DNA from: Solirubrobacter taibaiensis
Lineage (GTDB): Bacteria; Actinomycetota; Thermoleophilia; Solirubrobacterales; Solirubrobacteraceae
Length of the DNA: 64,000 nucleotides
NCBI GenBank assembly: GCA_027587225.1
Contig: JAPDDQ010000041.1
Location: forward strand, 1-64,000
Reading direction: 5' to 3'
Part shown: positions 33,833-43,296 of the stretch, one piece after another
Numbering within the stretch: the stretch's first letter is position 1
Layout: the number at the start of each line of letters is the position of its first letter
The notes under the pieces: model-generated
What the model was told of the DNA's origin: nothing
Databases searched by the model: none
The model's input: only the letters and a program-made list of their open reading frames with translations
Position numbers and translations under genes: made by a program

Positions 33833-35503
33833 GTGTACCAGCAGGTGTTGGATCCGGTCGGCGGTTCGCTGGCGGCCAGTGCACTCGTCGCGATGATCCC
33901 GCTCGCGACGCTGTTCATCCTGCTGGGCGGGTTGAAGCTGAAGGCCCACATCGCCGGCCTCGTCTCGCTGCTCGTGGGGATGCTGATCGCGATCCTCGCC
34001 TACGGCATGCCCGTGGACACCACGCTCGCGGTCGCCACCGAGGGCGCCGCGTTCGGCCTGTTCCCGATCATCTGGATCATCTGGAACGCGATCTGGGTCT
34101 ACAACATGACGGTCGAGACCGGGCACTTCGCGGTGCTGCGACGGTCGTTCGCGACGATCTCCGACGACCAGCGGATCCAGGCCATCATCATCGCCTTCTG
34201 CTTCGGCGCGCTGTTGGAAGCACTCGCCGGCTTCGGCACGCCGGTGGCGATCACGGCCGTGATGCTGATCGCGGTCGGCTTCAAGCCGATCAAGGCCGCG
34301 GCGATCGCGCTCGTGGCCAACACGGCGCCGGTGGCGTTCGGCGCGATCGCGACGCCGATCGTGACGTTGGCCGAGCTGACAGGGATCCCGCAAGAGGATC
34401 TCGGCGCGATGGTCGGCCGCCAGACGCCGCTGCTGGCGCTGTTCGTGCCGCTGATCCTGGTCGGGATGGTCGACGGCTGGCGCGGCGTGAAGGCCGTGTG
34501 GCCCGCGGCGATCGTCGGCGGACTCACGTTTGCCATCGGCCAGTTCGTCTCGTCGAACTACATCTCGGTCGAGCTGACGGACATCATCGGCGCGCTGCTG
34601 TCGGTCGGTGCGATGGTGCTCTTCCTGCGCGTCTGGCACCCCGGCGACCCGCTGCTGGTCGAGGGCGACGGACGCGGACAGCCCGCGATCGCCGGTGCGG
34701 CGGAGCACGATGCCGCGCACGAAGCGGCCGTGCGGCGCCGCGACGGCGACGGCCAGGACTCGCGCGGCGACATCTTCCGGGCCTACGCCCCGTACCTGAT
34801 CATCATCATCGTCTTCGGACTCGCCCAGTGGGGGCCGCTGAAGGACTTCTTGGCCAAGGGCGCGACCGAGTTCACCTGGCCGGGCACCGGTGACATCACC
34901 ACCGCCGAAGGCGAGGCGCCGAGCGCGACCACGTTCAAGTTCGGCTGGCTCGCGGCCGCCGGCACCTTGCTGCTCGTCAGCGGCTTCATCACGATGGCCG
35001 CGCTGAAGGTCACACCGAGGGCGGCGCTGCACGCGTACGCCACGATGCTCAAGCAGCTCAAGTGGGCCACCGTGACCGTGATGGCCGTGCTCGCGCTGGC
35101 CTACGTGATGAACCTCAGCGCGCAGACGCTGTCGATCGGCTTCTGGATCGCCGGTGCGGGCGGAGTCCTCGCGTTCTTGAGCCCGATCATCGGCTGGATC
35201 GGTGTCGCCGTGACCGGCAGCGACACCTCGTCGAACTCGCTGTTCGGCGTGCTCCAGGTGACCGCGGCCAAGGAGGCCGGGCTGGACCCGACCCTGCTCG
35301 CGGCGGCCAACTCCAGCGGCGGTGTGCTCGGGAAGATGATCTCGCCGCAGAACCTCGCGATCGGGGTCGCGGCCGTCGGGTTGGACGGCGAAGAAGGCGA
35401 ATTGTTCCGGCGTGTGGTGGGATGGAGCCTCGCGCTGTTGCTCATCATGTGCGTGCTCGTGTATCTGCAATCCACGGCGGTGTTGTCATGGATGGTCGTG
35501 TAG
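33833..35503 (+). CDS. glcA: Glycolate/lactate permease, LctP family
   Basis: A 556-residue proton symporter of the LctP family with about 13-14 membrane helices. It contains EALAGFGTPVAITAVMLIAVGFKP, GRQTPLLALFVPLILV and FLSPIIGWIGVAVTGSDTSSNSLFGVLQVTAA, all typical. The family has two well-known members, lactate permease LldP and glycolate permease GlcA; the operon of glycolate-oxidase and malate-synthase genes makes GlcA more likely. The GTG has AGGAGGAGG just upstream and glcD begins 16 bp before the stop. Confidence 0.9.
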   Translation: MYQQVLDPVGGSLAASALVAMIPLATLFILLGGLKLKAHIAGLVSLLVGMLIAILAYGMPVDTTLAVATEGAAFGLFPIIWIIWNAIWVYNMTVETGHFAVLRRSFATISDDQRIQAIIIAFCFGALLEALAGFGTPVAITAVMLIAVGFKPIKAAAIALVANTAPVAFGAIATPIVTLAELTGIPQEDLGAMVGRQTPLLALFVPLILVGMVDGWRGVKAVWPAAIVGGLTFAIGQFVSSNYISVELTDIIGALLSVGAMVLFLRVWHPGDPLLVEGDGRGQPAIAGAAEHDAAHEAAVRRRDGDGQDSRGDIFRAYAPYLIIIIVFGLAQWGPLKDFLAKGATEFTWPGTGDITTAEGEAPSATTFKFGWLAAAGTLLLVSGFITMAALKVTPRAALHAYATMLKQLKWATVTVMAVLALAYVMNLSAQTLSIGFWIAGAGGVLAFLSPIIGWIGVAVTGSDTSSNSLFGVLQVTAAKEAGLDPTLLAAANSSGGVLGKMISPQNLAIGVAAVGLDGEEGELFRRVVGWSLALLLIMCVLVYLQSTAVLSWMVV

Positions 35504-36936
35504 TCGAGGAACTCGCTCAGATCGTCGGCCCGGAATGGGTCTATACGGCTGAGCACCAGCTGCGCACGTACGAGTCCGACGGGCTGCTCCAGTACCGGGG
35601 CACGCCCGCCGCGGCCGTGCTGCCGAACTCCACCCAGGAGGTCCAGGCCGTCGTGCAGCTGTGCGCGCGGGAGCAGATCCCGTGGGTGGCCCGCGGCGCC
35701 GGATCGGGGCTCAGCGGCGGCGCGCTGCCCGTCAAGGACGGCGTGCTGGTCGTGCTCACGCGCATGAAGCGGATCCTCGAGATCGACCTCGACAACGGGC
35801 GCGTGTGCGTGGAGCCGGGCGTGACCAACGCGAACGTCAGCGCGGCGGTGGGGCCGGCGTACTTCTATCCGCCCGACCCGTCCTCGCAGATCGTCTGCTC
35901 GATCGGCGGCAACGTGGCCGAGAACTCCGGCGGCGCGCACTGCTTCAAGTACGGCTTCACGACCAACTACGTCACGGGGCTCGAGCTGGTGCTCGGTGAC
36001 GGGGAGCTGGTGACGATCGGCGGCTACGAGCTGGACGGGCCCGGCTACGACCTGCTCGGCGCGTTCGTCGGCTCGGAGGGGACGTTGGGCGTGGCCACGA
36101 AGGTCTGGCTGCGGGTGGTGCCTTCGCCGGAGACGGTGAAGACGCTGGTCGCGTTCTTCGACTCCACGCACGCCGCGGGCGAGGCCGTGTCGCAGATCGT
36201 GCAGGGCGGTGTCGTCCCGGGCGCGATCGAGATGATGGACGCGCGGACGATCGAGGCTTCGGAGCAGATGGCGCACGCCGGGTACCCGGTCGGCCGGGCG
36301 GCCGCGCTGCTGGTGGAGCTCGACGGCTCCCAGGCCGAGTGCGAGGCGCGCTTCGACGAGGTGGTCGGCATCTGCGAGAGCTGCGGCTCCGACGACGTAC
36401 GGGTCGCGCGCGACGAGGCGGAGCGCGCATTGTTCTGGAAGACGCGCAAGGCCGCGTTCCCGGCGATGGGCCGGATCTCCCCCAACTACTTCGTCCAGGA
36501 CGGCGTGATCCCGCGCACGAAGCTGCCGGAGGTGCTCGAGCGGATCGAGCAGCTCGGCGAGGAGTACGGGCTGATCGTGGCCAACGTGTTCCACGCGGGC
36601 GACGGCAACCTGCACCCGCTCGTGTGTTACGACGGCAAGGTCGAGGGCGAGGCGGAGCGCGCGGAGGAGCTGAGCGGGCTGATCATCGACGCGTGCCTGG
36701 ACGCCGGCGGCTCGATCACCGGCGAGCACGGCGTCGGCATCGACAAGAAGAAGCACATGCCGAAGATGTTCGCCGAGGCGGACCTGGACGCGTTCCAGCG
36801 CCTGCGCTGCGCGTTCGATCCCGCCGGGCTGGCGAACCCGGGCAAGCTGATGCCGACGCCGCGGCTGTGCGGCGAGGTCCCGGGCCCGTACCGGGTCCAT
36901 CCCCTGGAAGCGGCCGGGCTGGCGGATCGGTTTTGA
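35488..36936 (+). CDS. glcD: Glycolate oxidase FAD-linked subunit
   Basis: A 482-residue flavoprotein. The PCMH FAD domain has WVARGAGSGLSGGALPVKDGV, GGNVAENSGGAHCFKYG and GSEGTLGVATKVWLRV. The C-terminal FAD-linked oxidase domain ends with VFHAGDGNLHPL and GGSITGEHGVGIDKKKHMPKMF, the typical GlcD finish. It oxidises glycolate to glyoxylate together with GlcE and GlcF. The ATG at 35488 lies inside the end of the permease gene (16-bp overlap). Confidence 0.96.
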   Translation: MDGRVVEELAQIVGPEWVYTAEHQLRTYESDGLLQYRGTPAAAVLPNSTQEVQAVVQLCAREQIPWVARGAGSGLSGGALPVKDGVLVVLTRMKRILEIDLDNGRVCVEPGVTNANVSAAVGPAYFYPPDPSSQIVCSIGGNVAENSGGAHCFKYGFTTNYVTGLELVLGDGELVTIGGYELDGPGYDLLGAFVGSEGTLGVATKVWLRVVPSPETVKTLVAFFDSTHAAGEAVSQIVQGGVVPGAIEMMDARTIEASEQMAHAGYPVGRAAALLVELDGSQAECEARFDEVVGICESCGSDDVRVARDEAERALFWKTRKAAFPAMGRISPNYFVQDGVIPRTKLPEVLERIEQLGEEYGLIVANVFHAGDGNLHPLVCYDGKVEGEAERAEELSGLIIDACLDAGGSITGEHGVGIDKKKHMPKMFAEADLDAFQRLRCAFDPAGLANPGKLMPTPRLCGEVPGPYRVHPLEAAGLADRF

Positions 36937-37970
36937 GGCCCACGTCGGTACAAGAGGCGGCCGAGCTGCTCAAGGGCTTCGAGAAGCCGGTGCGGCCGGT
37001 CGGTGGCGGGACCAAGCGCTGGCTGCCCGTGCGCGAGGAAGAGCCGCTCGAGACCGGCGGACTCAACCGCATCCTCGAGCACAACGTCGGTGACTTCACG
37101 GCCGTGCTGGAAGCGGGCGTGCGGTTCGCGGAGGCCCAGCAGGCCTTCGCCGAGCACGGCCAACGCCTCGCGTGGGACCCGCCGGACCCGGGCGGAGCGA
37201 CGATTGGCGGGATCGTCGCCACCGCCGATTCCGGCCCGCTGCGCCACCGCTACGGCGGCGTGCGCGACCTCGTCGTCGGCATCAACGTCGTGCTCAGCGA
37301 CGGGACGATCGCCAAGGCCGGCGGCAAGGTGATCAAGAACGTCGCCGGGTATGACGTCGCGAAGCTGTTCGCGGGCTCGTTCGGGACGCTCGGGCTGATC
37401 GCGTCGGTTTCGGTGCGCCTCCACCCCCTACCGGACCGCACCGCGACCGTCGTGATCGATCACCACAACCCGGACCAGCTGCTCGAGGACGTCCTGCAGC
37501 TGTCGCGCCGGCCGCTCGAGGCCGACAAGTTCGACGTCACCTGGACCGGCGGGCACGGGCGCATCCTGATGGGGTTCAGCGGCGCCTCGGCGCTCGATCA
37601 AGCGGGCCGCGTCGGCACGATCCACGACGTCGACTGGGACGAGGTGCGTGGGCTGCAGCGCGGCGCCGTCGTGGTCAAGGTCTCCGGGCGCCCGACCGAC
37701 CTCCCGCGGGTGATCCGCACCGCCGATTCCCACAGCGGGACGGTCGTCTCGCGCGCCGCGCTCGGGCTGTCGTGGATCGGGCTGCAGAGCGCGGACTCCG
37801 TGGCCGCGATCCGCGAAGAGCTCGCGCCGCGGCACTGCACCGTGCTCGACGGCGCGGCGGACGGGCAGTGGCCGGTGGACGTCGCCGGACAGGTCGTGAT
37901 GGAGCGCCTGAAGGCGCGCTTCGATCCCGCGCGGATCTTCCGCCCGGGCAGCTTCGTAGGAGGCATATGA
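36933..37970 (+). CDS. glcE: Glycolate oxidase FAD-binding subunit
   Basis: A 345-residue protein with a single PCMH FAD-binding domain: PVGGGTKRWLP, WDPPDPGGATIGGIVATADSG, GVRDLVVGINVVLSDG and IKNVAGYDVAKLFAGSFGTLGLIA. The start is TTG, overlapping the glcD stop, so it is translationally coupled. It ends ARFDPARIFRPGSF, as expected. It is a required partner of GlcD and GlcF in the glycolate dehydrogenase complex. Confidence 0.94.
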   Translation: MRPTSVQEAAELLKGFEKPVRPVGGGTKRWLPVREEEPLETGGLNRILEHNVGDFTAVLEAGVRFAEAQQAFAEHGQRLAWDPPDPGGATIGGIVATADSGPLRHRYGGVRDLVVGINVVLSDGTIAKAGGKVIKNVAGYDVAKLFAGSFGTLGLIASVSVRLHPLPDRTATVVIDHHNPDQLLEDVLQLSRRPLEADKFDVTWTGGHGRILMGFSGASALDQAGRVGTIHDVDWDEVRGLQRGAVVVKVSGRPTDLPRVIRTADSHSGTVVSRAALGLSWIGLQSADSVAAIREELAPRHCTVLDGAADGQWPVDVAGQVVMERLKARFDPARIFRPGSFVGGI

Positions 37971-39202
37971 GCGCCGCTTGGGACACCGAAGGGCCCGCGC
38001 CCGAGCTGGACCTGATCCAGGACTGCGTGCACTGCGGGTTCTGCCTGCCCACGTGCCCGAGCTACCTGGTCTTCGAGGACGAGATGGACTCCCCGCGCGG
38101 GCGGATCGTGCTGATGCGCGTCGGGCACGAGGAGGACGAGACGATCTCCCCGGAGATGGTCACGCACATGGACCGCTGCCTCGGCTGCATGGCGTGCGTG
38201 ACGGCGTGCCCGTCCGGCGTGCAGTACGACAAGCTGATCGAGCGGGTGCGGCCGCAGATCGAGCGCAGCGAGGCCCGGTCGTGGCAGGAACGCGCGTACC
38301 GGAAGGCGGTCTTCGAGCTCTTCACGCACCCCGGACGGCTCCGTGCGCTGGTGCCGGGCTCGCGCCTCGCCCCCAAGCTCGCGCCGTTGCTGCCGAGCGC
38401 GCGGCTGCGGTCGATGCTGGAGCTCGCGCCGGCCGCACCGCCCTCGGCCGTCTTCCGGCGGTTGCCGAAGGTGCGCCAGACGAAGGCGCCGGCCAAACGC
38501 GGGACCGTGGCGTTCATGCAGGGCTGCATCCAGCGCGTGTTCTTCGGCGACGTCAACGCCGCCACCGTGAACGTGCTGAGCGCCGAGGGGTGGGAGGTCC
38601 ACTCCCCGCGTGCCCCGCGCTGCTGCGGCGCGCTGCAGATCCACGCGGGCGTCGAGGGCGAGGCGCACGACCTCGCCTGGAAGACGATCGAGGCCTACGA
38701 GGGCTTCGACAGGATCGTCACCAACGTCGCGGGCTGCGGCTCGGTGATGAAGGACTACGGGCACATCCTCGACGACGACCGCGCGCGCGAGTTCTCCGCG
38801 AAGGTCGTCGACGTGCACGAGCTGCTGATGACCGAGGAGCAGCAGGCCGTACGCAAGCCGATCGAGCTGCGCGCCGCCTACCACGACGCTTGCCACCTCG
38901 CACACGCCCAGAAGGTCCGCACGCAACCGCGCGAGCTGCTGCGCGGCATCCCCGGCCTCGAGCTGCTCGAGCCGCAGGAGTGGGAGCTGTGCTGCGGGTC
39001 CGCGGGCATCTACAACCTGCTCCAGCCCGAGGCCGCCGCCAAGCTCGGCGAGCGCAAGGCGGGCAACCTGAAGGCGACGGGTGCCGAGGCGATCGCCGCC
39101 GCCAACCCCGGCTGCGCGCTGCAGATCGCCAAGCACCTGGACCTCCCGATCTACCACCCGATGACCCTGCTCGACATGTCCCTCCGAGGAGTGAAACCGT
39201 GA
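37967..39202 (+). CDS. glcF: Glycolate oxidase iron-sulfur subunit
   Basis: A 411-residue protein with two 4Fe-4S sites near the N-terminus (CVHCGFCLPTCPSY and CLGCMACVTACPSGV), and two CCG domains: APRCCGALQIHAG and ELCCGSAGIYNL with the flanking DACHLAHAQKV. It passes electrons from the flavin subunits to the membrane chain. ATG overlaps the glcE stop (ATGA), and GAGG precedes it. Confidence 0.96.
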   Translation: MSAAWDTEGPAPELDLIQDCVHCGFCLPTCPSYLVFEDEMDSPRGRIVLMRVGHEEDETISPEMVTHMDRCLGCMACVTACPSGVQYDKLIERVRPQIERSEARSWQERAYRKAVFELFTHPGRLRALVPGSRLAPKLAPLLPSARLRSMLELAPAAPPSAVFRRLPKVRQTKAPAKRGTVAFMQGCIQRVFFGDVNAATVNVLSAEGWEVHSPRAPRCCGALQIHAGVEGEAHDLAWKTIEAYEGFDRIVTNVAGCGSVMKDYGHILDDDRAREFSAKVVDVHELLMTEEQQAVRKPIELRAAYHDACHLAHAQKVRTQPRELLRGIPGLELLEPQEWELCCGSAGIYNLLQPEAAAKLGERKAGNLKATGAEAIAAANPGCALQIAKHLDLPIYHPMTLLDMSLRGVKP

Positions 39203-40746
39203 GCAAAGCGCAAGCCGCCGCGCCCCCGACCGATGCCGCCGCCCAGATCCTGACCGACGAGGCGATCGCCTTCATCGGCGAGTTGCAGGAGCGCTTCGGC
39301 GCCCGCCGCGCCGAGTTGCTGGCCGCGCGCAAGGAGCGCGGCAAGCCGAGTGGGTTCCTCGAGGAGACGGCGGAGATCCGCGATGGCGACTGGCAGGTTC
39401 CGCCGCCCCGGCCCGACTACGAGGACCGGCGCGCGGAGATCACCGGTCCGACCGACCGCAAGCTCGTGATCAACGCGTTGAACAGCGGCGCCAAGGGCTT
39501 CATGGCCGATTTCGAGGACGCGAACTCCCCCACGTGGCAGAACCAGGTCGAGGGTCACCTCAACCTGATCGACGCCATCGAGGGGACGATCACGTACGAC
39601 TCGTCCGAGGGCAAGCACTACGAGCTGATCGACAACCCGGCGACGCTGCTCGTGCGCCCGCGCGGCTGGCACCTGCCCGAGAAGCACATCACGATCGACG
39701 GCGCTCCCGTGGCCGGCGCGTTCATGGACTTCGGCCTGTACGCGTTCCACTGCGGCAAGCGGCTCGCGGAGCGCGATCGCGGGCTGTACCTGTACCTGCC
39801 GAAGATGGAGCACCACACCGAGGCGGCGCTCTGGAACGACGTCTTCACCTTCACGCGTGAAGCGCTCGGCCTGCCCGCGGGCCTGATCCGCGCCACCGTG
39901 CTGATCGAGACGCTCCCGGCCGCGTTCCAGATGGCGGAGATCATCCACGCGCTCGGCGAGCATTCGTACGGGCTCAACGCCGGCCGCTGGGACTACATCT
40001 TCTCGATGATCAAGGTCTTCCGTGACGACCCGGACTTCGTGCTGCCGGACCGCAACGACGTGAAGATGACGGTCCCGTTCATGCGGGCCTACACCGAGCT
40101 GCTGGTCAAGACCTGCCACGCGCACGGCGCGTTCGCCATGGGCGGCATGGCCGCGCTGATCCCCTCGCGCAAGGACGAGGAGGCCAACCAGCGCGCGATG
40201 GACGCGGTCAAGGCCGACAAGGAGCGCGAGGCCAAGGCCGGTTTCGACGGCACCTGGGTCGCGCATCCCGACGTGGTCGACGTGGCGCTCAAGGCGTTCG
40301 ACGACGTGCTCGGCAACCGCCCGAACCAGATCGACAAGCAGCGCTACGACGTCGACATCTCACCCGAGCAGCTGCTCGACGCGGGGTCCACCCCGGGCGA
40401 GATCACCGAGGAAGGGCTGCGTAGCGACGTCAGCGTCGGCTTCCAGTACATCTCGTTCTGGCTGGGCGGCCGCGGCGCCGCCGGCATCAACAACCTGATG
40501 GAGGACGCCGCCACGGCCGAGATCTCCCGCTCGCAGATCTGGCAGTGGGTCAAGCACGGCCGCTTCGACCGCGACCACGTCCGCAAGATCCTGGACGAGG
40601 AGATGGAGAAGATCCGCGCCGACGTCGGCGACGAGGTGTGGGAGAAGGGCCGGCCGGCAGAGACCAAGAAGATCTTCGAGCAGGTCGCCTTGTCCGACGA
40701 CTTCCCCGACTTCCTGACCCTCCCGGCCTACGAGTACATCGACTGA
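39199..40746 (+). CDS. aceB: Malate synthase A type
   Basis: A 515-residue enzyme that condenses glyoxylate and acetyl-CoA into malate. It has FMADFEDANSPTWQNQVEGHLNL, RPRGWHLPEKHI, YLYLPKMEHHTEAALWNDVF, AFAMGGMAALIPSRKD and FLTLPAYEYID at the end, all standard for the A isoform. GTG overlaps the glcF stop (GTGA) with GAGGAG before it. E. coli puts the G isoform (glcB) in its glc operon; here the A isoform takes that place. Confidence 0.96.
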   Translation: MSKAQAAAPPTDAAAQILTDEAIAFIGELQERFGARRAELLAARKERGKPSGFLEETAEIRDGDWQVPPPRPDYEDRRAEITGPTDRKLVINALNSGAKGFMADFEDANSPTWQNQVEGHLNLIDAIEGTITYDSSEGKHYELIDNPATLLVRPRGWHLPEKHITIDGAPVAGAFMDFGLYAFHCGKRLAERDRGLYLYLPKMEHHTEAALWNDVFTFTREALGLPAGLIRATVLIETLPAAFQMAEIIHALGEHSYGLNAGRWDYIFSMIKVFRDDPDFVLPDRNDVKMTVPFMRAYTELLVKTCHAHGAFAMGGMAALIPSRKDEEANQRAMDAVKADKEREAKAGFDGTWVAHPDVVDVALKAFDDVLGNRPNQIDKQRYDVDISPEQLLDAGSTPGEITEEGLRSDVSVGFQYISFWLGGRGAAGINNLMEDAATAEISRSQIWQWVKHGRFDRDHVRKILDEEMEKIRADVGDEVWEKGRPAETKKIFEQVALSDDFPDFLTLPAYEYID

Positions 40747-40747
40747 G

Positions 40748-41839
40748 CTACCGGCGCTCCCACAGCGGGCTCGCCGCGATGTCGATGCAGGTCGAGCCCG
40801 CAGTGCCGAAGTAGTCGTCGCGGCCGAAGTCGAGCGTGAGGTCAGGGTCGCGCGGGAGCGGGCCGCTGTAGAGCAGATCCCGCGGGTCGTCCGTCACGTG
40901 GCCCATGCCGTCGGAGTTCGGCGCGCAATCGGGGACCGCGCCGAACAGGTGCACCATCTCGTGCGCCGTCACGTAGGACGCATCGAACGGCCACGTGGTC
41001 GGGGCGACCGGCACGATGTTGCACGTCTTCTCGGTCATCCACGCGACGCCGGCCCGCGCCGACGCGCACGCGCCGTCCGGGTGGTTGGTCTGCGTCCACA
41101 CCACGGACTTCTGGGTGGAGGTCGCGAGCGGGTACGCCGCCTCGAGGTCCGCGTGCAGGCGGGCGAGCCCGTCAGCCGCCTCGTAGTCCGCGGCCGCGCG
41201 GGCGAGCTTGACCACCTTGACTCCGTCCAGCCAGCGCGGGGTCGCCCCACCCGTCTGCGTGGCGAACCAGCCGTTGACCGCGCCGATCGTCGCGACGATC
41301 CCGGCGACGTAGCCCGGCGTCTCCGTCTGGTCGGCGGCGAGTGCGTAGACCGCCCGGAACGCGTTCTCCACCGGCGGCGGGGTCGGGACGGGGGTGGCGG
41401 TCGGGACCGGGGTCGGGGGCGGCACTGTCTTGCAGCACGGCGGCAGCACCAGATCGCGCCCCGTGAGCCGGCTGCGGATCTTGCCTTGCACGAGCGTCTT
41501 GGACGTCCCGCGCTTGCCCTTGCCCTTGATGACCTTCAGGCGCAGCTTCCGGGTCTCGGACCCGCAGCGCAGGGTGAGCAGGTAGGTCCCCGGCTTGGCC
41601 CGCTTGGAGACCGTGAACCGGTACGTGACGCGGATCGCGGACGAGGTGTCGGCGGTCGCCGAGGCCTTGCCCGCGGTCAGACGGCACTGCGGGACGGCGT
41701 CGACGCGGACCACGATCGTGGCCGTCGTGCCCGCCTTGACGCTCTTGGGCGTCTGGACCGACGTGATCCCCGCCGCGAGCGCGGACGGTGCACCGATGGC
41801 GCACGCGAGGAGGAGTGAGGCGGCGAGGAATCCCTTCAT
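40748..41839 (-). CDS. Secreted metalloprotease-like protein with HExxH site
   Basis: A 363-residue exported protein. A signal peptide ends ALAAG/ITS. An Ig-like or beta-sandwich domain (residues about 25-125, ending KLRLKVIKGKGKRGTSKTL) is joined by a Pro-rich linker (TPVPTATPVPTPPP) to a catalytic-like domain with HEMVHLFGAVPDCAP (His293, Glu294, His297). This is the metzincin-style HExxHxxG core, but the third ligand position reads Pro with Asp next to it, and the equivalent of the Met-turn reads DDPRDLLYSG with Leu. It could use the Asp, the His of MGHVTDDP, or be inactive. A TAGGGT box 8 nt before the ATG suggests its own promoter. Confidence 0.75.
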   Translation of the reverse strand: MKGFLAASLLLACAIGAPSALAAGITSVQTPKSVKAGTTATIVVRVDAVPQCRLTAGKASATADTSSAIRVTYRFTVSKRAKPGTYLLTLRCGSETRKLRLKVIKGKGKRGTSKTLVQGKIRSRLTGRDLVLPPCCKTVPPPTPVPTATPVPTPPPVENAFRAVYALAADQTETPGYVAGIVATIGAVNGWFATQTGGATPRWLDGVKVVKLARAAADYEAADGLARLHADLEAAYPLATSTQKSVVWTQTNHPDGACASARAGVAWMTEKTCNIVPVAPTTWPFDASYVTAHEMVHLFGAVPDCAPNSDGMGHVTDDPRDLLYSGPLPRDPDLTLDFGRDDYFGTAGSTCIDIAASPLWERR

Positions 41840-41847
41840 CGCCGCCC

Positions 41848-41853
41848 ACCCTA
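41848..41853 (-). promoter_or_regulatory. -10 box of the metalloprotease-like gene
   Basis: TAGGGT on the minus strand, 8 nt before the ATG at 41839 and next to the rtcB stop. Confidence 0.45.
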
Positions 41854-41854
41854 G

Positions 41855-43261
41855 TTAGTCCTCCGGGCGCTCGCCGGCTTCCGCCATGCGCACGATCCGC
41901 GGGTCGAAGCGGCCCACGACGTCGACCAGGTCCGTCTGCGCGGCCATCACGGTCTCGATGTCCTTGTACGCGAACGGGTTCTCGTCGATCCCGGCCGAGA
42001 GCAGCTTCACGCCGCGTTCCTCCAGGACCGGGCGCACCATGCTCCAGTTGAACTGCTGCGTGGCGGCCGTCCGGCTCATGCGCCGCCCGGCACCGTGCGA
42101 TGCCGAGTCGATGCTGTCCGGCGCGCCCTTGCCGCGCACGACGAACCCAGGGGCGGCCATCGACCCCGGGATCACGCCCAGCTCGCCCACCGCGGCCGGC
42201 GTCGCGCCCTTGCGGTGCACGACCACCTCGCGGCCGTCGCGCTCGGCGGTCCACGCGTAGTTGTGATGGTTCTCGACGCCCGCGAGCACCTCCGCCTTCA
42301 GGTGGCCGGTGACGCGCTCGTGGATCACGGCGTGGCAGGCCGACGCGTAGTCGCCCATCAGCCGCATCAGCTGCAGGTACTCGCGGCCCGAGTCGTGGTC
42401 GAGATCCAGCCAGCTCAAGTAGCTCAGCTCCTTGGGCAGCTCCGGGCGCAGCTCACGCGCGAGCTTGGAGTAGTGCCCGGCGATCTGCGCGCCCGCCCCG
42501 CGGCTGCCCGAGTGCGACAGCAGCGCGACGTACCGGCCCGCGGGCAGCCCGAGGTCCGGCTCCGGCAGCGTCAGCACACCGAACTCGACGAAGTGGTTGC
42601 CGGAGCCGCTCGTGCCCAGCTGATCGGACGCGCGGTCGCGCAGGCGGGCAGCCAGCGGCGTAAGCGCCCAGCGCTCGTCCTCCATGGTCGCGTGATCGGC
42701 GCGCTTGCGCAGCTTGGCGCCGGTCCCGAACTGCGTCTGCTTGAGCAGCGCCTGCTCCAGGTGCGCGCCGTCGTCGAGCGCGGCCGGGTCCAGATCGAGC
42801 ACCGACAGCTTCATCCGGCACGCGATGTCCACGCCGACGGCGTACGGGATCACGGTGCCCTCGGTCTCCAGCACGCCGCCGATCGGCAGCCCGTACCCAC
42901 GGTGCGCATCGGGCATCAGCGCGCCACGCAGCGCGCTCGGGAGCCGCAGCGAGTTGTGCATCTGGTCGAGCGCGCCGGGGTCGGCGTCGCCGCAGTAGTT
43001 GGCGAAGGGCGCGGGCGCGTCGCGCTCCACGAACCGGCGGTCCGCCTCGCGCTTGTCGGCCACGAGCCGCTGCGCGAGCGCCCCGAAGTGCACCTCGTCC
43101 TCGAACCGCTCGGGCGTGGCGGCGACCTCGGCAAGTCGCGCGAGCGCGCCCTCACGGCCGAGCTGCTTGACCGCGCGCGGGATGCAGCTCAGCGCCACCC
43201 CCATCGCGGGCCCGTCCGGCACTCCGGCCGCACGCACGTCGCCTCCACGGATCTTCTCCAT
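41855..43261 (-). CDS. rtcB: RNA-splicing ligase RtcB
   Basis: A 468-residue GTP-dependent RNA ligase that joins 3'-phosphate and 5'-OH ends. Family signatures: MPDAHRGYGLPIGGVLE, GVDIACRMKL (Cys that binds metal; the usual GCG is ACR here), TSGSGNHFVEFG, LLSHSGSRGAGAQ, ENHHNYAW, VVHRKGATPA and SIDSASHGAGRRMSRTAA, which carries the guanylylated-His region. No archease gene is nearby. The ATG is 6 nt from a TATCTT box that forms part of a 29-bp palindrome. Confidence 0.95.
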   Translation of the reverse strand: MEKIRGGDVRAAGVPDGPAMGVALSCIPRAVKQLGREGALARLAEVAATPERFEDEVHFGALAQRLVADKREADRRFVERDAPAPFANYCGDADPGALDQMHNSLRLPSALRGALMPDAHRGYGLPIGGVLETEGTVIPYAVGVDIACRMKLSVLDLDPAALDDGAHLEQALLKQTQFGTGAKLRKRADHATMEDERWALTPLAARLRDRASDQLGTSGSGNHFVEFGVLTLPEPDLGLPAGRYVALLSHSGSRGAGAQIAGHYSKLARELRPELPKELSYLSWLDLDHDSGREYLQLMRLMGDYASACHAVIHERVTGHLKAEVLAGVENHHNYAWTAERDGREVVVHRKGATPAAVGELGVIPGSMAAPGFVVRGKGAPDSIDSASHGAGRRMSRTAATQQFNWSMVRPVLEERGVKLLSAGIDENPFAYKDIETVMAAQTDLVDVVGRFDPRIVRMAEAGERPED

Positions 43262-43267
43262 GCCTCA

Positions 43268-43273
43268 AAGATA
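43268..43273 (-). promoter_or_regulatory. -10 box of rtcB
   Basis: TATCTT on the minus strand ends 6 nt before the rtcB ATG and makes up one end of the large palindrome. Confidence 0.5.
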
Positions 43274-43296
43274 AAGGGGCCAGGCCCCTTTATCTT
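43268..43296. terminator. Perfect palindrome, terminator or operator, before rtcB
   Basis: A 29-bp sequence with perfect complementarity over 14 bp on each side of a central A (arm AAGATAAAGGGGCC). It lies between the 255-residue membrane-protein gene and rtcB, and contains the rtcB -10 box. On the minus strand the descending arm ends CCCCTTTATCTTT, which would work as a terminator. It could equally be an operator for rtcB. Confidence 0.7.
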
